Source: Metridium senile
Lineage: Eukaryota; Cnidaria; Anthozoa; Actiniaria; Metridiidae
Assembly: GCA_949775045.1 (NCBI GenBank)
Contig: OX459101.1
Span: 16,460,180-16,524,179, forward strand
DNA: 64,000 nucleotides
Direction of reading: 5' to 3'
Shown in pieces: positions 46,232 through 58,818 of this stretch (position 1 is its first letter; each line of letters begins with the position of its first letter). The position numbers were made by a program, and so were the translations under genes. The notes below the pieces were generated by a model. The model was given only the letters and a program-made list of their open reading frames with translations, did not search any database and was not told where the DNA came from.

Positions 46232-46910
46232 AGGTTTCCTTGTCCTATATAAACGGGATTTAATTTTACGTAGTAATAAATTAAACTGATATTAAATGAT
46301 TTTATGCCTTTGTTATGATTTGTTTTTACTTCTGCAAGAGGGGAACTTCCGTTGTTGTGAATACATTTTGGAAACCTCCAACGGTTGTCTTTCATCCAAA
46401 ATATTGTTGATTCAACTCGGCTACATGTTTGAAAAACATTGACTGTGAGCTTCTCTAAGTATGTATGAAATTCCAACGAAAAACATTCATGAGCACGGGC
46501 ATTGTTTTTTAGAAAAAAGGAGCAAAAAATGATAAGACAATAGTTTTTTGGGATCATGGGAGCATAAGGTAAAACATTTCAGGGAGACAGTTTTTTTACT
46601 TTTGGGGAACAAGGGAGAAAATGAAAAAAGATCAAAGGAGCATTGGAGTATGCACCATCCCCTGGGAGGCGCTCACTTTTAGTAGTCCACATCAATTATA
46701 ATATTTTTAAATTATTCCTATTGAATAAGTTCAATTAGATGAGTCTGAAATTTCTTGCATACTGACCTTTTTTTGCATGCCGACTGTTTTTGCATTTCGA
46801 GCTGTAACTGCTGTGAAAAGAACAACTCGTTGGTGCTCATTTCCATTTAACCTGTGCGCTTTGTTTTGGTATACCCCCTGTATTGACGAGTGACTGTTTC
46901 AGCATCGAAA
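46232..46910 (+). pseudogene. Orphan copy of the gene B upstream region, no exon 1
   Basis: Aligns by eye to 33745-34240 upstream of gene B, including ttgattcaactcggctacat and the block around caactcgttggtg, ccatttaacct and the C-rich run. In gene B this leads to the start codon; here the homology stops near 46910 and exons 1-7 are absent. It is probably the head of a deleted array member whose tail survives as C. Confidence 0.7.
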
Positions 46911-47868
46911 ATATAATAATCTGATTGAGACGAAATAAACAGTTAGGTCATCTCTGCGTAGTAAAAAAGGTAGCGAGAACACTAAAGGCTGTATGAGAAG
47001 AAAAGTTTAGATACTATATCTGTCGAAGGACTCCAGTGTTGTTCGTTGTTGTTGTTCGCTTAACTTTCAGCTCTTATTATGCTTCAGGATAGCACTCATT
47101 GCAAAAAATAAGTACTTTTCGAAGGCTATTAACTTTGAAAAAGTTTAGTTAACTCTTTTAGTGGAAAAAAATACAACATTAGCCCATAATTTTGTAAACA
47201 ATAGGATAATATTTTGCGCTAGACACATCAATCCTTTGGTGATTTAACCCCAATGACGTATTTTTATTGTATCGCTCCAGGCTCCCCAAACGCGATACTG
47301 AAACGATGAGGGTGATTGGACACTAGGTTTTTGCTGACTTTAAAGCGCTGTAAAAAATCAGGATTGCACCAAAATTAAGACATTTTTGGGGATATTGTTT
47401 TTAAGACTATAAGGGTTCGTTTGAAAATGTTTGGTGTTAATTAGTTATTAGTTGCACCTTAATTTAATTCTATTTAATGTCCAATATTATAAAACAACAA
47501 ATAGATATAAAGCATTCTGATTGGCTGATGCGCGAGCGTTTACATGGAGATCAAATATGTTACTTTGTATATTATAAAAAAAATTGGAAACTTACTTTCT
47601 GTGCTGTATGCAGATATTAATCACTTGTTGATTGTCAGAACACCTTCTTCTGCCAATTCCCACATGCTTTATAATTATATATGATTTAACAAACACAATA
47701 TGCGATAGGTGGAGAGGGTCATTGTACTGTTTTCACGTCACTATATGGTACTCCAAGTTACAAAAATAGCGATGGTGGTCTTGGTGGTGACCACGACAAT
47801 ATCTGTAAATGTGCCATATTTCCATGTTATATCGTATCGCTAAATTATCGAATTCACTTGTTTTGTAG
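46911..47868. other. Junction between orphan promoter and tail C
   Basis: No exon of the array family detected. Homology to the gene A intron resumes only about 30-60 bp before the tail C acceptor, placing the deletion joint in this interval. Confidence 0.45.
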
Positions 47869-48135
47869 TGGCTCCAAAACCTCTATTAAAGCCAGAAGCA
47901 TTCGAGTTCGGCTATCGAGGTCACAACACACTACTAAACTTCAGTGTCTTCGCTTACCCGCCTGTCACCATACAATGGATGAGATATGGCAAGATGATAC
48001 AGACGCTTACCCAAAGTAATAGCAGTTTGACATTGACTAACGTCCAGTACAAGGATTCTGGTCTTTACCATGTAGTAGCCAGGAATATACTGGGTGAAGT
48101 TAGAGTGACGACATTCCTGATTGTGAGAGATCCAG
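47869..48135 (+). CDS. C exon: Cys-less Ig4
   Basis: 267 nt, phase 1-1; IQWMRYGK and DSGLYHVVARNILGEV with no canonical Cys (LNFSV, YHVVARN). Acceptor ttttgtag in a stretch that also matches intron sequence before gene A exon 8. Confidence 0.8.
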
Positions 48136-51100
48136 GTTAGTATTTTTTTTTATTCAATATATTTATTTCATTCTGTTTAAATTACATATTTTAACATCTA
48201 AAGGCTCGTCTAATTTTGAAAATTAAATATTAAAGTACCTATTAATTTGGAATTGTACCTAGATCGTGCAATTTTCTGTATTAAGGTGTCCGTTAATATA
48301 AAAGTTAAAATCAATCGGTGAAATCCAAACTACTGTTCCTAACATGCATTTCCGATAATATTCTAGATTGTATGGAACAGCTTTTATCAAATTATATTTT
48401 TTATTCAGTGTATATAGTAATATATTATTAGAAAACCTATGTCGACGTCTATTTCTACAGTCCCTGCAAGTGTTACGTCATTGCTAAGCAAACAAAAAGT
48501 TCAGGTCAACTGTTTGGAGGATTTGCCTGAGAACGTTTGTACTGCCGTTGGCAACCCTACTCTTACCATGGTATGGAAGCACAACGGCGTCACACTGATG
48601 TCAACAACTGGTACAAGCCTAACGCTGAACATCACCAATGTGAAGACAGCACATTCTGGACGCTACACATGTGAAGCCTCCAACAGATTTGGTACTGCAA
48701 GACAACACTTTGTTCTAGAAGTTAAGAAATGTATGTTTGGTATAATTCATTCAGTTGACATTTAATATCATGAGTTTTATATATTTTTGTAATAAGGAAA
48801 CTTAGCGTCGATACAAAGTATAAATATGAAGCGGAAAAAGTGATGAACCAATCAGAAAGTGATAGAAAATAACATAGGAGGCTAATTAAATGAAAGCAAA
48901 TCGTTAATCCATGCCGAAAGGTTGTCGTATAAACAGTAAACTTTCTTGCATTTCTTTAGATTGACGTTTATTGTTAGTACCAGTGAAACAACATAAACCG
49001 AAAGCTGTCACGTGCTTTCTCTATAAGTCTAACTCTTTTGTACCGACGGAGGGCTAACGCTCGAGATGTAGGTAAAATTAAGTTATATTTCTTACCGAGA
49101 GTCAAAAATATCGTGGTTTCTACTGTATCGGCAGCTACAATGAGTTTACATTTAAAACACCATATTCAAGTAAGAGCTTCGCACTTGCTCTTAAAATCAC
49201 AGATGCTCTTCACTATTACATGATTGGAGTTGAAGTTTTTGTGTCAAAGCGACTGATGTTGTCTGAAGAGTTAACTGAAGAGTTGATTTGTGATGGCCGT
49301 TTTGCACTGCAAGTTTTGCTCTTGATTGGATCAAAAAAGTTTAACTTTAAGCTGTAAAATATTTATTTTGATTAATTTCCAAAACCTAGAGCCGTTTTGA
49401 TTACTCACTGTTCTTTTGCCATTGTATGTAAAAATTTGAGGGAAAACTATTTTTCTGACCCGAAATGCAGTCGGCCTCTATAACAGTGACAGCTCTTTTA
49501 ACATCTAAAAACAACAGGCATAAAGTTAAAGTAATAATCTTAAATGTAAGCACGGAATGTTTACACCTAATTGCAATAACATTGTCATATAAAAAAGAAA
49601 ATTACAAAAATAGGAATTAAGACAAAAGCAGATTACTCAAGCTGACTTCTTCTTTTGTCTTTTACATAATTCCTATTTTCATATGAAATAATTGCCTAAA
49701 AAAAGTTGTCCTTCGTTTGCATGCCATATTTGGTGTTCTTACCTTATTTGGTAGTGTCGATAGAACAGTTTTTCGCTTTTTTCCACGTTATTTTGAGTCC
49801 AAACTTGTTAAAAACTTCCAGATATCATAGAGTTGACTGTTTCTTTCAGTCGGCCATTTTAAAACAGTTCAGAAACGAGGCTTAAAGCTGGAAGCCCAAA
49901 TTTATGAAAATGTACAGGGATCCTGCACGAAGGACAACAATTGTTTGATATGGTAATTTTTGTTTTTATATGACAATGTTATTGCAATTAGGTGTAAGCG
50001 ATATTTATTAAAAAATACAATTGCAATCTTTGTTCCAACAAAGGTGTTTTTTTTTTAAGCGGTAAATATTGTCCTGATATGTTATTTTTCTTTAAAAATC
50101 ATTTTACTAGCATCTTACTTTAAACTGGAAGCATGTGATAACTCCTCACTAGTATATCTTGTCTTAAACAGGTATCACTGTGGAAACAGGATGCAGCTAT
50201 TCAAGAATAAACATCCAAAGTAGTCGAATTACGTCGCCTAATTATCCTGGAAACTATGACGATAGCAAAATATGCTCATGGAAATTAACATCTTTTGTTA
50301 ATACAAACATTGTCCTGTTATTTGAAAAATTTAACACAGAATCGAGTTACGATAAATTAAGCGTCTACGACGGTAGATCAACATCTTCGCCATCTCTAGG
50401 TGTTTTCAGTGGAACCAGTGTTCCATCCCAAATCACCAGCACGTCAAACCACCTATACATGACTTTTATCACAGATAGTGGAAGCACAAGATCTGGTTTC
50501 TCGATAAAGTATCAAGGTATAGGATTATCAAGGATTTAAAAAACCTATAAAGGCCGATTTACACGATACGATTTTGACGTACGACTGTATTATACGATTT
50601 GCCTACAAATTGTAGTAGGTACCATTTACACGCACACGACTAGTCGTATACGATTCGTATACGCCATTGCTAAAATCGTGAGTGATTGGACGAAATACTA
50701 GATCCAGTCCTAATATGGGACAAATCACGTCATTTTCCTACGATAAGTCGTAGGGTTTTGATCCTTGGTTCAAAATCCTACTACAAGTTGTAGGTCGCGT
50801 GCGTCAGTCGTAGGCAAGTCGTAGGGGCATTTACACGGCACGACTTGGAGTTCATTTGAGTCGTATACTACAAGTCGCACACGACAATCGTGCAGTGTAA
50901 ATCGGCCTTAACAAGCATCATATTTATTGAGAATTTGCGCGCGCTTTCTGTTTAAAATAATAACTAGGTACACTTTAGACAGATAATTTAGTTAATTCAT
51001 CTATCTATGCAACAACGTATTATAGACATATATATAACACAAACACATACAACCAAAATATACTATAAAAAAATCGATAAATAAAAAAAAGAAATGCCGA

Positions 51101-51293
51101 CATCCTTTTCAGGCTTAACTTTAGAGTGTGGACTATAGCTTTGATAGCGATAACGATTTTTGATTTTTGATGTATGTGATACCAATGCAACGTTATAGTA
51201 GTTGCATGATGGGTAGTGTTTTTAAAATAGCTGCTCGTGGTTTCTCTAATATACTAATTTACTTATTTTCTTGATGTCTTTGCAGTTCAGTGA
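47869..51293 (+). CDS. Tail C: Ig4-Ig5-CUB exons without a front half
   Basis: Four exons with intact frame and splice sites: 47869-48135 (Cys-less Ig4), 48461-48730 (Ig5), 50172-50516 (CUB), 51286-51293 (ends VQ-stop). Together they have 890 nt, all joints phase 1. They are paralogues of the last four exons of gene A. No start codon, membrane anchor or collagen exon precedes them between 44600 and 47868. Two readings fit: a decaying remnant of an array gene, or an alternative 3' tail for gene B, whose exon 7 ends in the required phase. The lack of any frame or splice damage favours recent loss or continued use. Confidence 0.65.
48461..48730 (+). CDS. C exon: Ig5
   Basis: 270 nt, phase 1-1; VNCLEDLPENVCTAVGNP, MVWKHNG, GRYTCEASNRFG. 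Acceptor tttctacag, donor GTATGT. Confidence 0.85.
48731..49561 (+). other. Tail C intron before CUB, left part
   Basis: No gene or repeat recognised. Confidence 0.4.
49562..49996. mobile_element. 435-bp MITE in the tail C intron
   Basis: Inverted ends tacacctaattgcaataaca / tgttattgcaattaggtgta of ~35 bp. Confidence 0.7.
50172..50516 (+). CDS. C exon: CUB domain
   Basis: 345 nt like its gene A partner; SPNYPGNYDDSKICSW, FEKFNTE, YDKLSVYDG, SGFSIKYQ. Only the first Cys pair is present. Donor GTATAG, terminal exon acceptor tttgcag at 51285. Confidence 0.88.
50552..50911. mobile_element. 360-bp MITE after the CUB exon of C
   Basis: Ends aaggccgatttacac / gtgtaaatcggcctt; the interior is rich in acgactagtcgta-type palindromes. 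Confidence 0.75.
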
Positions 51294-51429
51294 CCATAAA
51301 GTCAAAATGAACAGGATCTGCCAATAACCAGGGGCAATTATTTTAACATTGTTTATTAACACGGTTTTTAACACGGTAACTGAATATTTTGTAATAAAAT
51401 TGACGACGACAAGATTTATAAACTTATAG

Positions 51430-52465
51430 TTACTGTGAACCTTCGCGGGTACCTTTCGTTAAAAATTTATTTTCGCGTCGCGTTAAATTATATTGTATGA
51501 CATTATACATCATTCTAAAGCTTAATAAACAAAGAATACGTCTATGCAGTTTTTTTCTGTAAAAAATTAATTTGTAGTGCGTGAGAAAGACTCTAAGTGA
51601 AATCGGGTGTCTTTGTTTAAAAAATTAACCTGAAAAAACTATCCGTCTTTTGCTCATCTTAAATGCACAGTATTTGTCAGCATATATTGATCTCCAAGAC
51701 CGTGTGAGCGTTTCTTAATATTTTACTTAGTGTAGAAGTTATTTAGAGTTAAGTAACGAAACGATAATATTCAGTGTTTAGTTAATATTCGACTTCATAA
51801 ATAAAAAAACACGCTATCAATCGATAAACGCTCACACTGTTTTAATGTTGATGAGTTGATTAGTGTTTGTGTTAATTTAGAAGATTTTCGGATCGTAACT
51901 TTTTGCAGGTTATTTTTTTAAAGTTGACTAGTATGCTCAAAGTTAAACGCAAGAAATCGGGCTTTGAAAGTTTTGTAAATATTGACACTCACTTCATGTA
52001 TCTGTCAGCGAGGTCACTTAAAGGTCACAAATCAACCAATAGAGATCGTGGTTTCCTGTTTTGTTTTGGTAATACTCTGCGGGACGTTTTTATAAATCAG
52101 ATAACAAACGTTCATAAAATACTTTTTAGGGCACGAAGTGGTTAACATGTCGAACAAAAATAAGATTAAATCAAATAGTAAAGCAAGTAAATCAAGAAAC
52201 ATCAAAAATTATGAAGAATTTAGAAAAGTAACGCAACGTGATATCTCATAAACGAACCAAGCAATAATAGGATTATAGGATTATAATGTCACTTTTCGAG
52301 TTAAATTTGTTGTCCATAAAAACGAATTTATTTTAATATCTCTGGAAGTATGTAACATTATGATTTTTTTGTTTCAATAATCAAAAGTTTATGTTATAAA
52401 TGTTATAACCTTTAAATAAAAAAAAATCAGCCAAATTTTTGGCTTAAAGGTTCACAGTAACCTTA
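51430..52465. mobile_element. 1 kb MITE downstream of tail C
   Basis: Short inverted ends agttactgtgaacctt / aaggttcacagtaacc, sitting inside another inverted pair (ttgtaataaaattgacgacg at 51390, inverse at 52520). A + frame at 51903-52145 is not recognisable. Confidence 0.55.
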
Positions 52466-52549
52466 ATTGACCTTTCGACACGACCTGGTGTCATTATTAA
52501 GAATAAATCTATAGACCTTCTCGTCGTCAATTTTATTACAAAATGTTTA

Positions 52550-53530
52550 AAAAGCAAATGTTTAGTTCAAGTAACTGAATAATACAAATATATTTTAGGT
52601 TTATAAGGGGAGTTTTATGTTTCAATTTTTACGTGAAAATTATATTTCGTCGTTTTAAAGCACAGCAAATACTTGTTCAGTTGTAGTTTGTGTGCCAAAA
52701 ATGAATTGATAACAAATTGATAATGAAGTATATAGTCACCATATTGTCATTGGGTCTATACACCGGCAGATACGGTGAGTGCAGTCATAGCCGTAATAAT
52801 ACTACAAGTGAGAAACTTGACATAACGAGCCTTGCATTCATCAATTAAAATCGACTCCTTATTATAATAAACAAGTAGATATATATTATATTGATTTATG
52901 TTGAGGCTTAAATCTGAAATCTGATAAAATCTGAAATCTGATAAAATGATAGCTGATTTTTACCCCTAAGATATAGAATAAGCATACATGATACTTCTAC
53001 TCACTTATATAGCTCCGAGTCCTCCAACAAACAATATTGATGACAATCAGATGAACTAAAATATAGCTCTCACATGATTTGGACTAATTTATTTTCTATC
53101 CTTTTTTTCCATATTATTATTATTGGTTCTAGCACATTTTTAGCTTTTTAGTTATTTGCTAGGACCAGTAACTATTGTAGTTGTAATTTTTTATTTGTAA
53201 ATTGTAATCTCTTTTAAATTATAAGTGTAATATATAAAAACGTTGTTGTTGTTGTTTTATTTGCTGTTGATGTACTTCAGAGACCGTCTTTATTCCAGAT
53301 AAAAATCAACATCAAAGATATCCAGAAACGGTCGACCTCTCCCGTGCATTCCTTACCACAGGTAGCCCAAGTAATTGATTTGAGGTCAAGTAATGTATGA
53401 GATATTATAATTTGTTTAACATTTTGGATGTCTTTAGTTTGATTTTAGGTATTTTTATCTGTACCTTAAAATATTCTAGGTAGGTATATACTTTACCTAA
53501 ATCATAATATACAAATTAGGTAATACCTAA
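52550..53530. other. AT-rich intergenic DNA with a dispersed repeat
   Basis: 53281-53375 repeats 2216-2350 and carries an accacaggtagcccaag motif. No gene. Confidence 0.45.
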
Positions 53531-53584
53531 TAGCGGAGCTCCCAGTCTATTTTTTTCTTACAACATCAATATGTGCATGTAAAT

Positions 53585-53713
53585 ACCACTTATTAGATAT
53601 TTTCTTGAGTATTGCTGATATTTTACGAGTTGCGTACGTATTGCGTACGTAAAATACAAGCAATGAGTAAAATGTCAGCCCGTAATACCCAAGAAAATAT
53701 CTAATAAGGGATT
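53585..53713. repeat. Palindrome
   Basis: Arms ttattagatattttcttgag / caagaaaatatctaataag around tacgtattgcgtacgta. Confidence 0.75.
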
Positions 53714-54631
53714 TATTATAATTTATTATTCACTGTTTATTGTAATTTCTATATCATCTTTAATTGAAAAATATAACCTTTCGGAGATTCAGCGCGCGGA
53801 GAGAGAATCAAAACAAATAGTTAAAACACAGGCAGCCCAAGCAAATCACTTGTATTCAGTGGATTTTTTTTTTTTTCATTTTTTTTTTTTTTTTAATAAA
53901 ATGTTACTAAACTTTGTCTGTAGTTGTTGTGATGTATGTAAATACTTTTTGGATGAGCTCCCGAAAGATATATTTAGTCAGTTAGTTCGGAGATATGTGT
54001 GACGCAAGACCCATTTAAGTCAGACTCCTTCAGGTTTCGCTAAGAATAAAACATTTTTTTGAATAAAACCAAATCTTGTAATTGCCAGTGAAATGATGAA
54101 CATGTATTCATTAACTGACTATTCTTTTCCTCTTGAGTTTTGTTGATGCAAAACACTATATATATAGAGAGAGTAGAACACTAACAAATTTGAATTCTTA
54201 TAGTGTTGGTGTACAATTTATTATGAAGATTGTTTTAAAATACACTATCCTAATTATGTTACATATATTTCTCTTAAAAAATAACATAACTTAAGTTATT
54301 TACAAAAGATAATGCATTGCCTGCTACGAAAAAACCCGATGTAAACCACTTGGGGAACAAAATTCTGGAAAACGTAGTCCCCGACCAATGCAAATGCATG
54401 GTAGCTCCGGGGGTTAGAGCATTATGAAAGATTAGCTAAATTAAATCTATATATAAGATTGAAAATAAAATCATAATATATTTCGTAATCCGATTATATT
54501 CCAATTATATCAATGTCATTAATTACATGTGCTGATCAATACAAAACTGTTTGCCCACTGATCAATCTTCAATGCAAATTCGTACAGTTAAGTAATTCTC
54601 CCTTGTTTTAAATAATAATATGGTATATTTA

Positions 54632-55375
54632 ACAATTAGACCCGAAGCCCGAATGGGCTATGGATCAATAGCCCACGAGGCCGAGTCTTCGAGGCCAAGT
54701 GGGCTATTGATCCGTAGCCCATGAGAGCGAGAGGTCTAATTGTTTTAGTATCCAACTACTTATAGGTCAAACTTTGCCATATTTTGAAAGAAAAATAACA
54801 TTTCAAACGTTTTATTTTGACAAAATGACATGCAGATAATTGAAAGTGAAAATACCGAGTGCGCGCTCAATGACGTGTGACGGCAAGTCAAAATGTATTC
54901 AAAACACATCGAAATTCTCCACTGTTTTTGCCATTTTCTCCCTCAATACTTTAATTTTAACGACTGAAAATAGCATGCTTTTAGTGTTAAAACTACTATA
55001 CATTTTAGAACGACGGAGGAATTAAGAAATGTTCTAAGCTGAAAGTTAAAAATCTGGCTTTCTCAATCGATCAAACTGAAGAATCGTGTGATGGCGTCAG
55101 TAGCGCGCGCTCTTCAAGTCAAAATTCATTCACAAAACATCAAAATTCTGTGCTTTTTTGTCATTTTCTTGCTCGAATTTGTAATTTACGATTCAAAGAA
55201 AAGCATTATATTTAGTACTAAGCCGTTTTTGAAGAAATAGAAGAATCAAGAAACTTTTTCAAAGTTTATAAAACCGGCGCTTTCCCCAACCATGGGCTAT
55301 CACCCAATAGCCCATGGTTGAGTAGCCAATGAGAGCACGCGATTTGTGATAGACCATAAGTTGTTGGATACTAAT
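54632..55375 (-). mobile_element. Dispersed element, copy 2 (inverse of 38461-39530)
   Basis: Palindrome (54632-54745) plus ~630 bp matching copy 1 in reverse orientation, ending ataagttgttggatacta. A third, decayed fragment lies at about 55590-55780. Confidence 0.7.
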
Positions 55376-55779
55376 ACTCAATACAGCATTCATTTTCATA
55401 TTGTATGAGGTTGCAAAAAAAAAAGGATGTATTTAGTATGTAAATATACTTGTCGTCAATCTGAAAAAAAAAAATGATTGTAAATGATTATGCAAATAAT
55501 AAATCAATACACTTTATTTCAAAACATCTCTCTGCAGCTGTGTAACTATTAGTCCAAGAAGACAAGTGGAGTATGTACGATTTGATAGACCATACGGCCG
55601 AACTAATTGTTTTAGTAAAAACATGTCATCGGTCAAATAAAGAATAAAAATCATAACTTTTTCAGTTTTGCTTACTCAAAACATGGCATCTACTGGTGAT
55701 ATATCAAACAATTAGACCATTAGTAGAGTAGCCAATAAGAAAACAGGATTTGTGAAAGACCATTAGTAAATTGTTTATA

Positions 55780-57340
55780 GTAAATGCAGAATAAATGCAC
55801 ATTAGAACTGGTAAGAGATAAAAAAGAATAAACTCACCTGCTTACTAAAAACAAGTGTCTATGCAAATACCTGCCAACTGCAAACCTATATAAAGAACGA
55901 AAAAAAATGATCTTAATTAGTGATGAAAATAAAAACAATAGTAAAAATAATAATTATGATGTCATGATAATTTTTATAATAATAATGCTAATAATGATAC
56001 TAATAAAACATTGAATTTGCATGATGTCTTATGTTAACAATTAATATCAAAACAAAACTGCATTTTCATACATGTATACTATCTAAAATAATCCCTTTGG
56101 ACTGTTTTTCTTGGTAAGCTTAAAGTATTTGGAACTAAAAAAATTAAATAACATCAACAAAACCTGTCTTCTCAATTGCTATGCTCTCTATCTAAATAGG
56201 ATTGGATAAAATTTGAACAATAGGTTAATAGTGACATATATAAAATATCCACAATTAATGAGTAAGTGAATGAATGAATGAACAAACAAACAAATGAATG
56301 ATTATGACTGGATGAGCGAGTGAGTGGATGATTGAGTGAGTGCATGTGTGAGTGAGTGAATATCCTTAGCCACAAAGGCCTATGAGATATTCATTGCCAC
56401 AAAGGCTAAACACAGCCACAAAGGCTAAACACAGTATTTTCTCTGTACAGACCTTGCGCTTAGTTAATAATCCTAAATAGTGTCTCATTGTCATCACAAA
56501 ATGATCAAATTATTTGTTCAGTAATTAACAATGTGTTTAACTTGTACAAATTCATTTCACAAGAGCTAAAAATTGTACAATCCCATTCATTGATAAATAA
56601 ATCCAAATAAATTGAATTTATGTGGTTTTCGTCAAGCAATATATCAAAAATATGCATGATAAACACTCAATATATTAATTTTATCATATCCATTTTGAAA
56701 TCAATATAAAATTCAGATCTTTAATTTCATTCAAGTGGTATATTATACGACAAGAAAGTTTGATTATTCATTGCAAATTTTTTATCACAAATAAGAAGGA
56801 AGTAAATAATACTCTAATTCACCTATAGATGTATGTTTTCATAAAATAATATTGTGCTTAATATAAATATCTGAGCTTATATCTATGGAATATATGACAA
56901 TGTTTACACATGGTCTTTCCAGTGACCAAAAGTGACCAAGTTCGATATTACAACAACTGCTATTTTTGTTAGTGAACAATTCATTAGAAACCATTCATTC
57001 ATATATTTTCCTTTTGTTGCTGAATTGTTTACTTCTCATCTTGGATAAACTGCTACGTGTTTTAATATTTTGAATGAATAATAAAATTATGTAACTTATT
57101 GTTTGTACATTTTTTTTGTACATTCTACTTTAAAATATTTTCTTTGTTTTGATTTGAAAATTTTTATACATACCCGCGGGTACTAAATCATATCTAATTT
57201 ATTCAATGTATTTATTATATGACTGTTTAATTTCTTGCATTCTGATTGGCTTATTGACTTGCTGTATTTTGCCGTCCGTGCGCACGGTTACACACAGGTT
57301 CAATGATTTTTGAAACTTAAATTCTAGCACACACCACTTG
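55780..57340. other. AT-rich intergenic DNA
   Basis: Degenerate gaatgaat/gagtgagt repeats at 56265-56370 and a duplicated cacaaaggctaaacacag (56400-56435). No gene recognised. Confidence 0.45.
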
Positions 57341-57355
57341 TTATTCCTAAAAACT

Positions 57356-57715
57356 AAGTTTATGAGTCAAAAAATATACATAAGTCACCTATCGGAAATG
57401 AAAATAGTTATCTAATATAAAAGAAAAATAAGTTTATGAGTCAAAAAATATACATAAGTCACCTATTGGAAATGAAAATAGTTATCTAATATATAGAACT
57501 ATAATGTATTTAATGCAAAATAACCCTTTCTCATCAGCATCCTTATAATCCATTATAGTTCTATATATTAGATAACTATTTTCATTTCCGATAGGTGACT
57601 TATGTATATTTTTTGACTCATAAACTTATTTTTCTTTTATATTAGATAACTATTTTCATTTCCGATAGGTGACTTATGTATATTTTTTGACTCATAAACT
57701 TATTTTTCTTGTAAT
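57356..57715. repeat. Tandem pair of 62-bp units and their inverse
   Basis: tttatgagtcaaaaaatata and the next ~40 bp occur twice in tandem (57356-57492), then twice inverted (57555-57705). A fifth copy is at 58455-58510. Confidence 0.75.
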
Positions 57716-57949
57716 CCCATTGACATTTAGAAGTTTGAAATGCAATTTTTGTACAATATGAATTTTCACATGAACTTTCATTGAAATTGTATATTTTTTT
57801 TCAAAAGCTGTCATATCACAAAACTTAAAACTGACTTATATTTTTGTATTATTTACATATAATTTATGCCAATATTCAAAAGTGTTTTGACATATATATA
57901 CTGGTACCATATGCTTACACTATCAATATTACTTGAATATAACTTATCG

Positions 57950-58240
57950 GTATCTCCAGAAGTGAGGTACATATGTAAACTACACTAATCTTATTATGCA
58001 AGGAAAGCAAAATATATATAAGGAAAGACAATACTTGAAGTTCCATCAAATTAATGTATAAACAGTTCGTAAGATCCCGTGTCCACGAAGCAAAAATCGA
58101 GTAGGATAAAAAAATAAACTTAGAAATTCTCGAAAGCCATGACATAAAGAAAATGTTTGAAGATTTCCAGTAACTTTAAACTAGGTCACAGACAATCAAA
58201 AGTCGTCTGCTCTACATAAAACAATTTGACAAGAACAAAA
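57950..58240. repeat. ~290-bp direct duplication, copy 1
   Basis: tatctccagaagtgaggtac onward; copy 2 at 58526-58818, 576 bp later, with few mismatches. Minus-strand ORFs over both copies are duplicates of one another and not recognisable. Confidence 0.8.
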
Positions 58241-58525
58241 CAATGGGAATAAAGACTGCTATTTTGTGTTTTCAAGCAATTATATCAGCTACATGTAGGC
58301 TTTAAAAATGGTTTCAATATATAGAACTATAATGTATTTAATGCAAAATAACCCTTTCTCATGAGCATCCTTATAATCCAATTTTTGTGTCAACATAATT
58401 GTACAAAAATTGCATTTCAAACTTCTAAATGTCAATGGGATTACAAGAAAAATAAGTTTATGAGTCAAAAAATATACATAAGTCACCTAGATCGGAAATG
58501 AAAATAGTTATAAAAAATCAAAAGC

Positions 58526-58818
58526 TATCTCCAGAAGTGAGGTACATATGTAAACTACACTAATCTTATTATGCAAGGAAAGCAAAATATATATAAGGAA
58601 AGACAATACTTGAAGTTCCATCAAATTAATGTATAAACAGTCCGTAAAATCCCGTGTCCACGAAGCAAAAATCGAGTAGGATAAAAAAATAAACTTAGAA
58701 ATTCTCGAAAGCCATGACATAAAGAAGATGTTTGAAGATTTCCAGTAACTTTAAACTAGGTCACAGACAATCAAAAGTCGTCAGCTCTACATAAAACAAT
58801 TTGACAAGAACAAAACAA
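58526..58818. repeat. ~290-bp direct duplication, copy 2
   Basis: See copy 1; high identity indicates a recent event. Confidence 0.8.

Noticed and set aside
51903..52145. 80-codon + ORF in the 1 kb MITE
   Set aside because: No similarity recognised and begins without support; the element looks non-coding.
57915..58720. Two near-identical minus-strand ORFs with hydrophobic stretches
   Set aside because: Explained by the 290-bp direct duplication; AT-rich DNA gives Leu/Ile/Phe-rich frames by chance.
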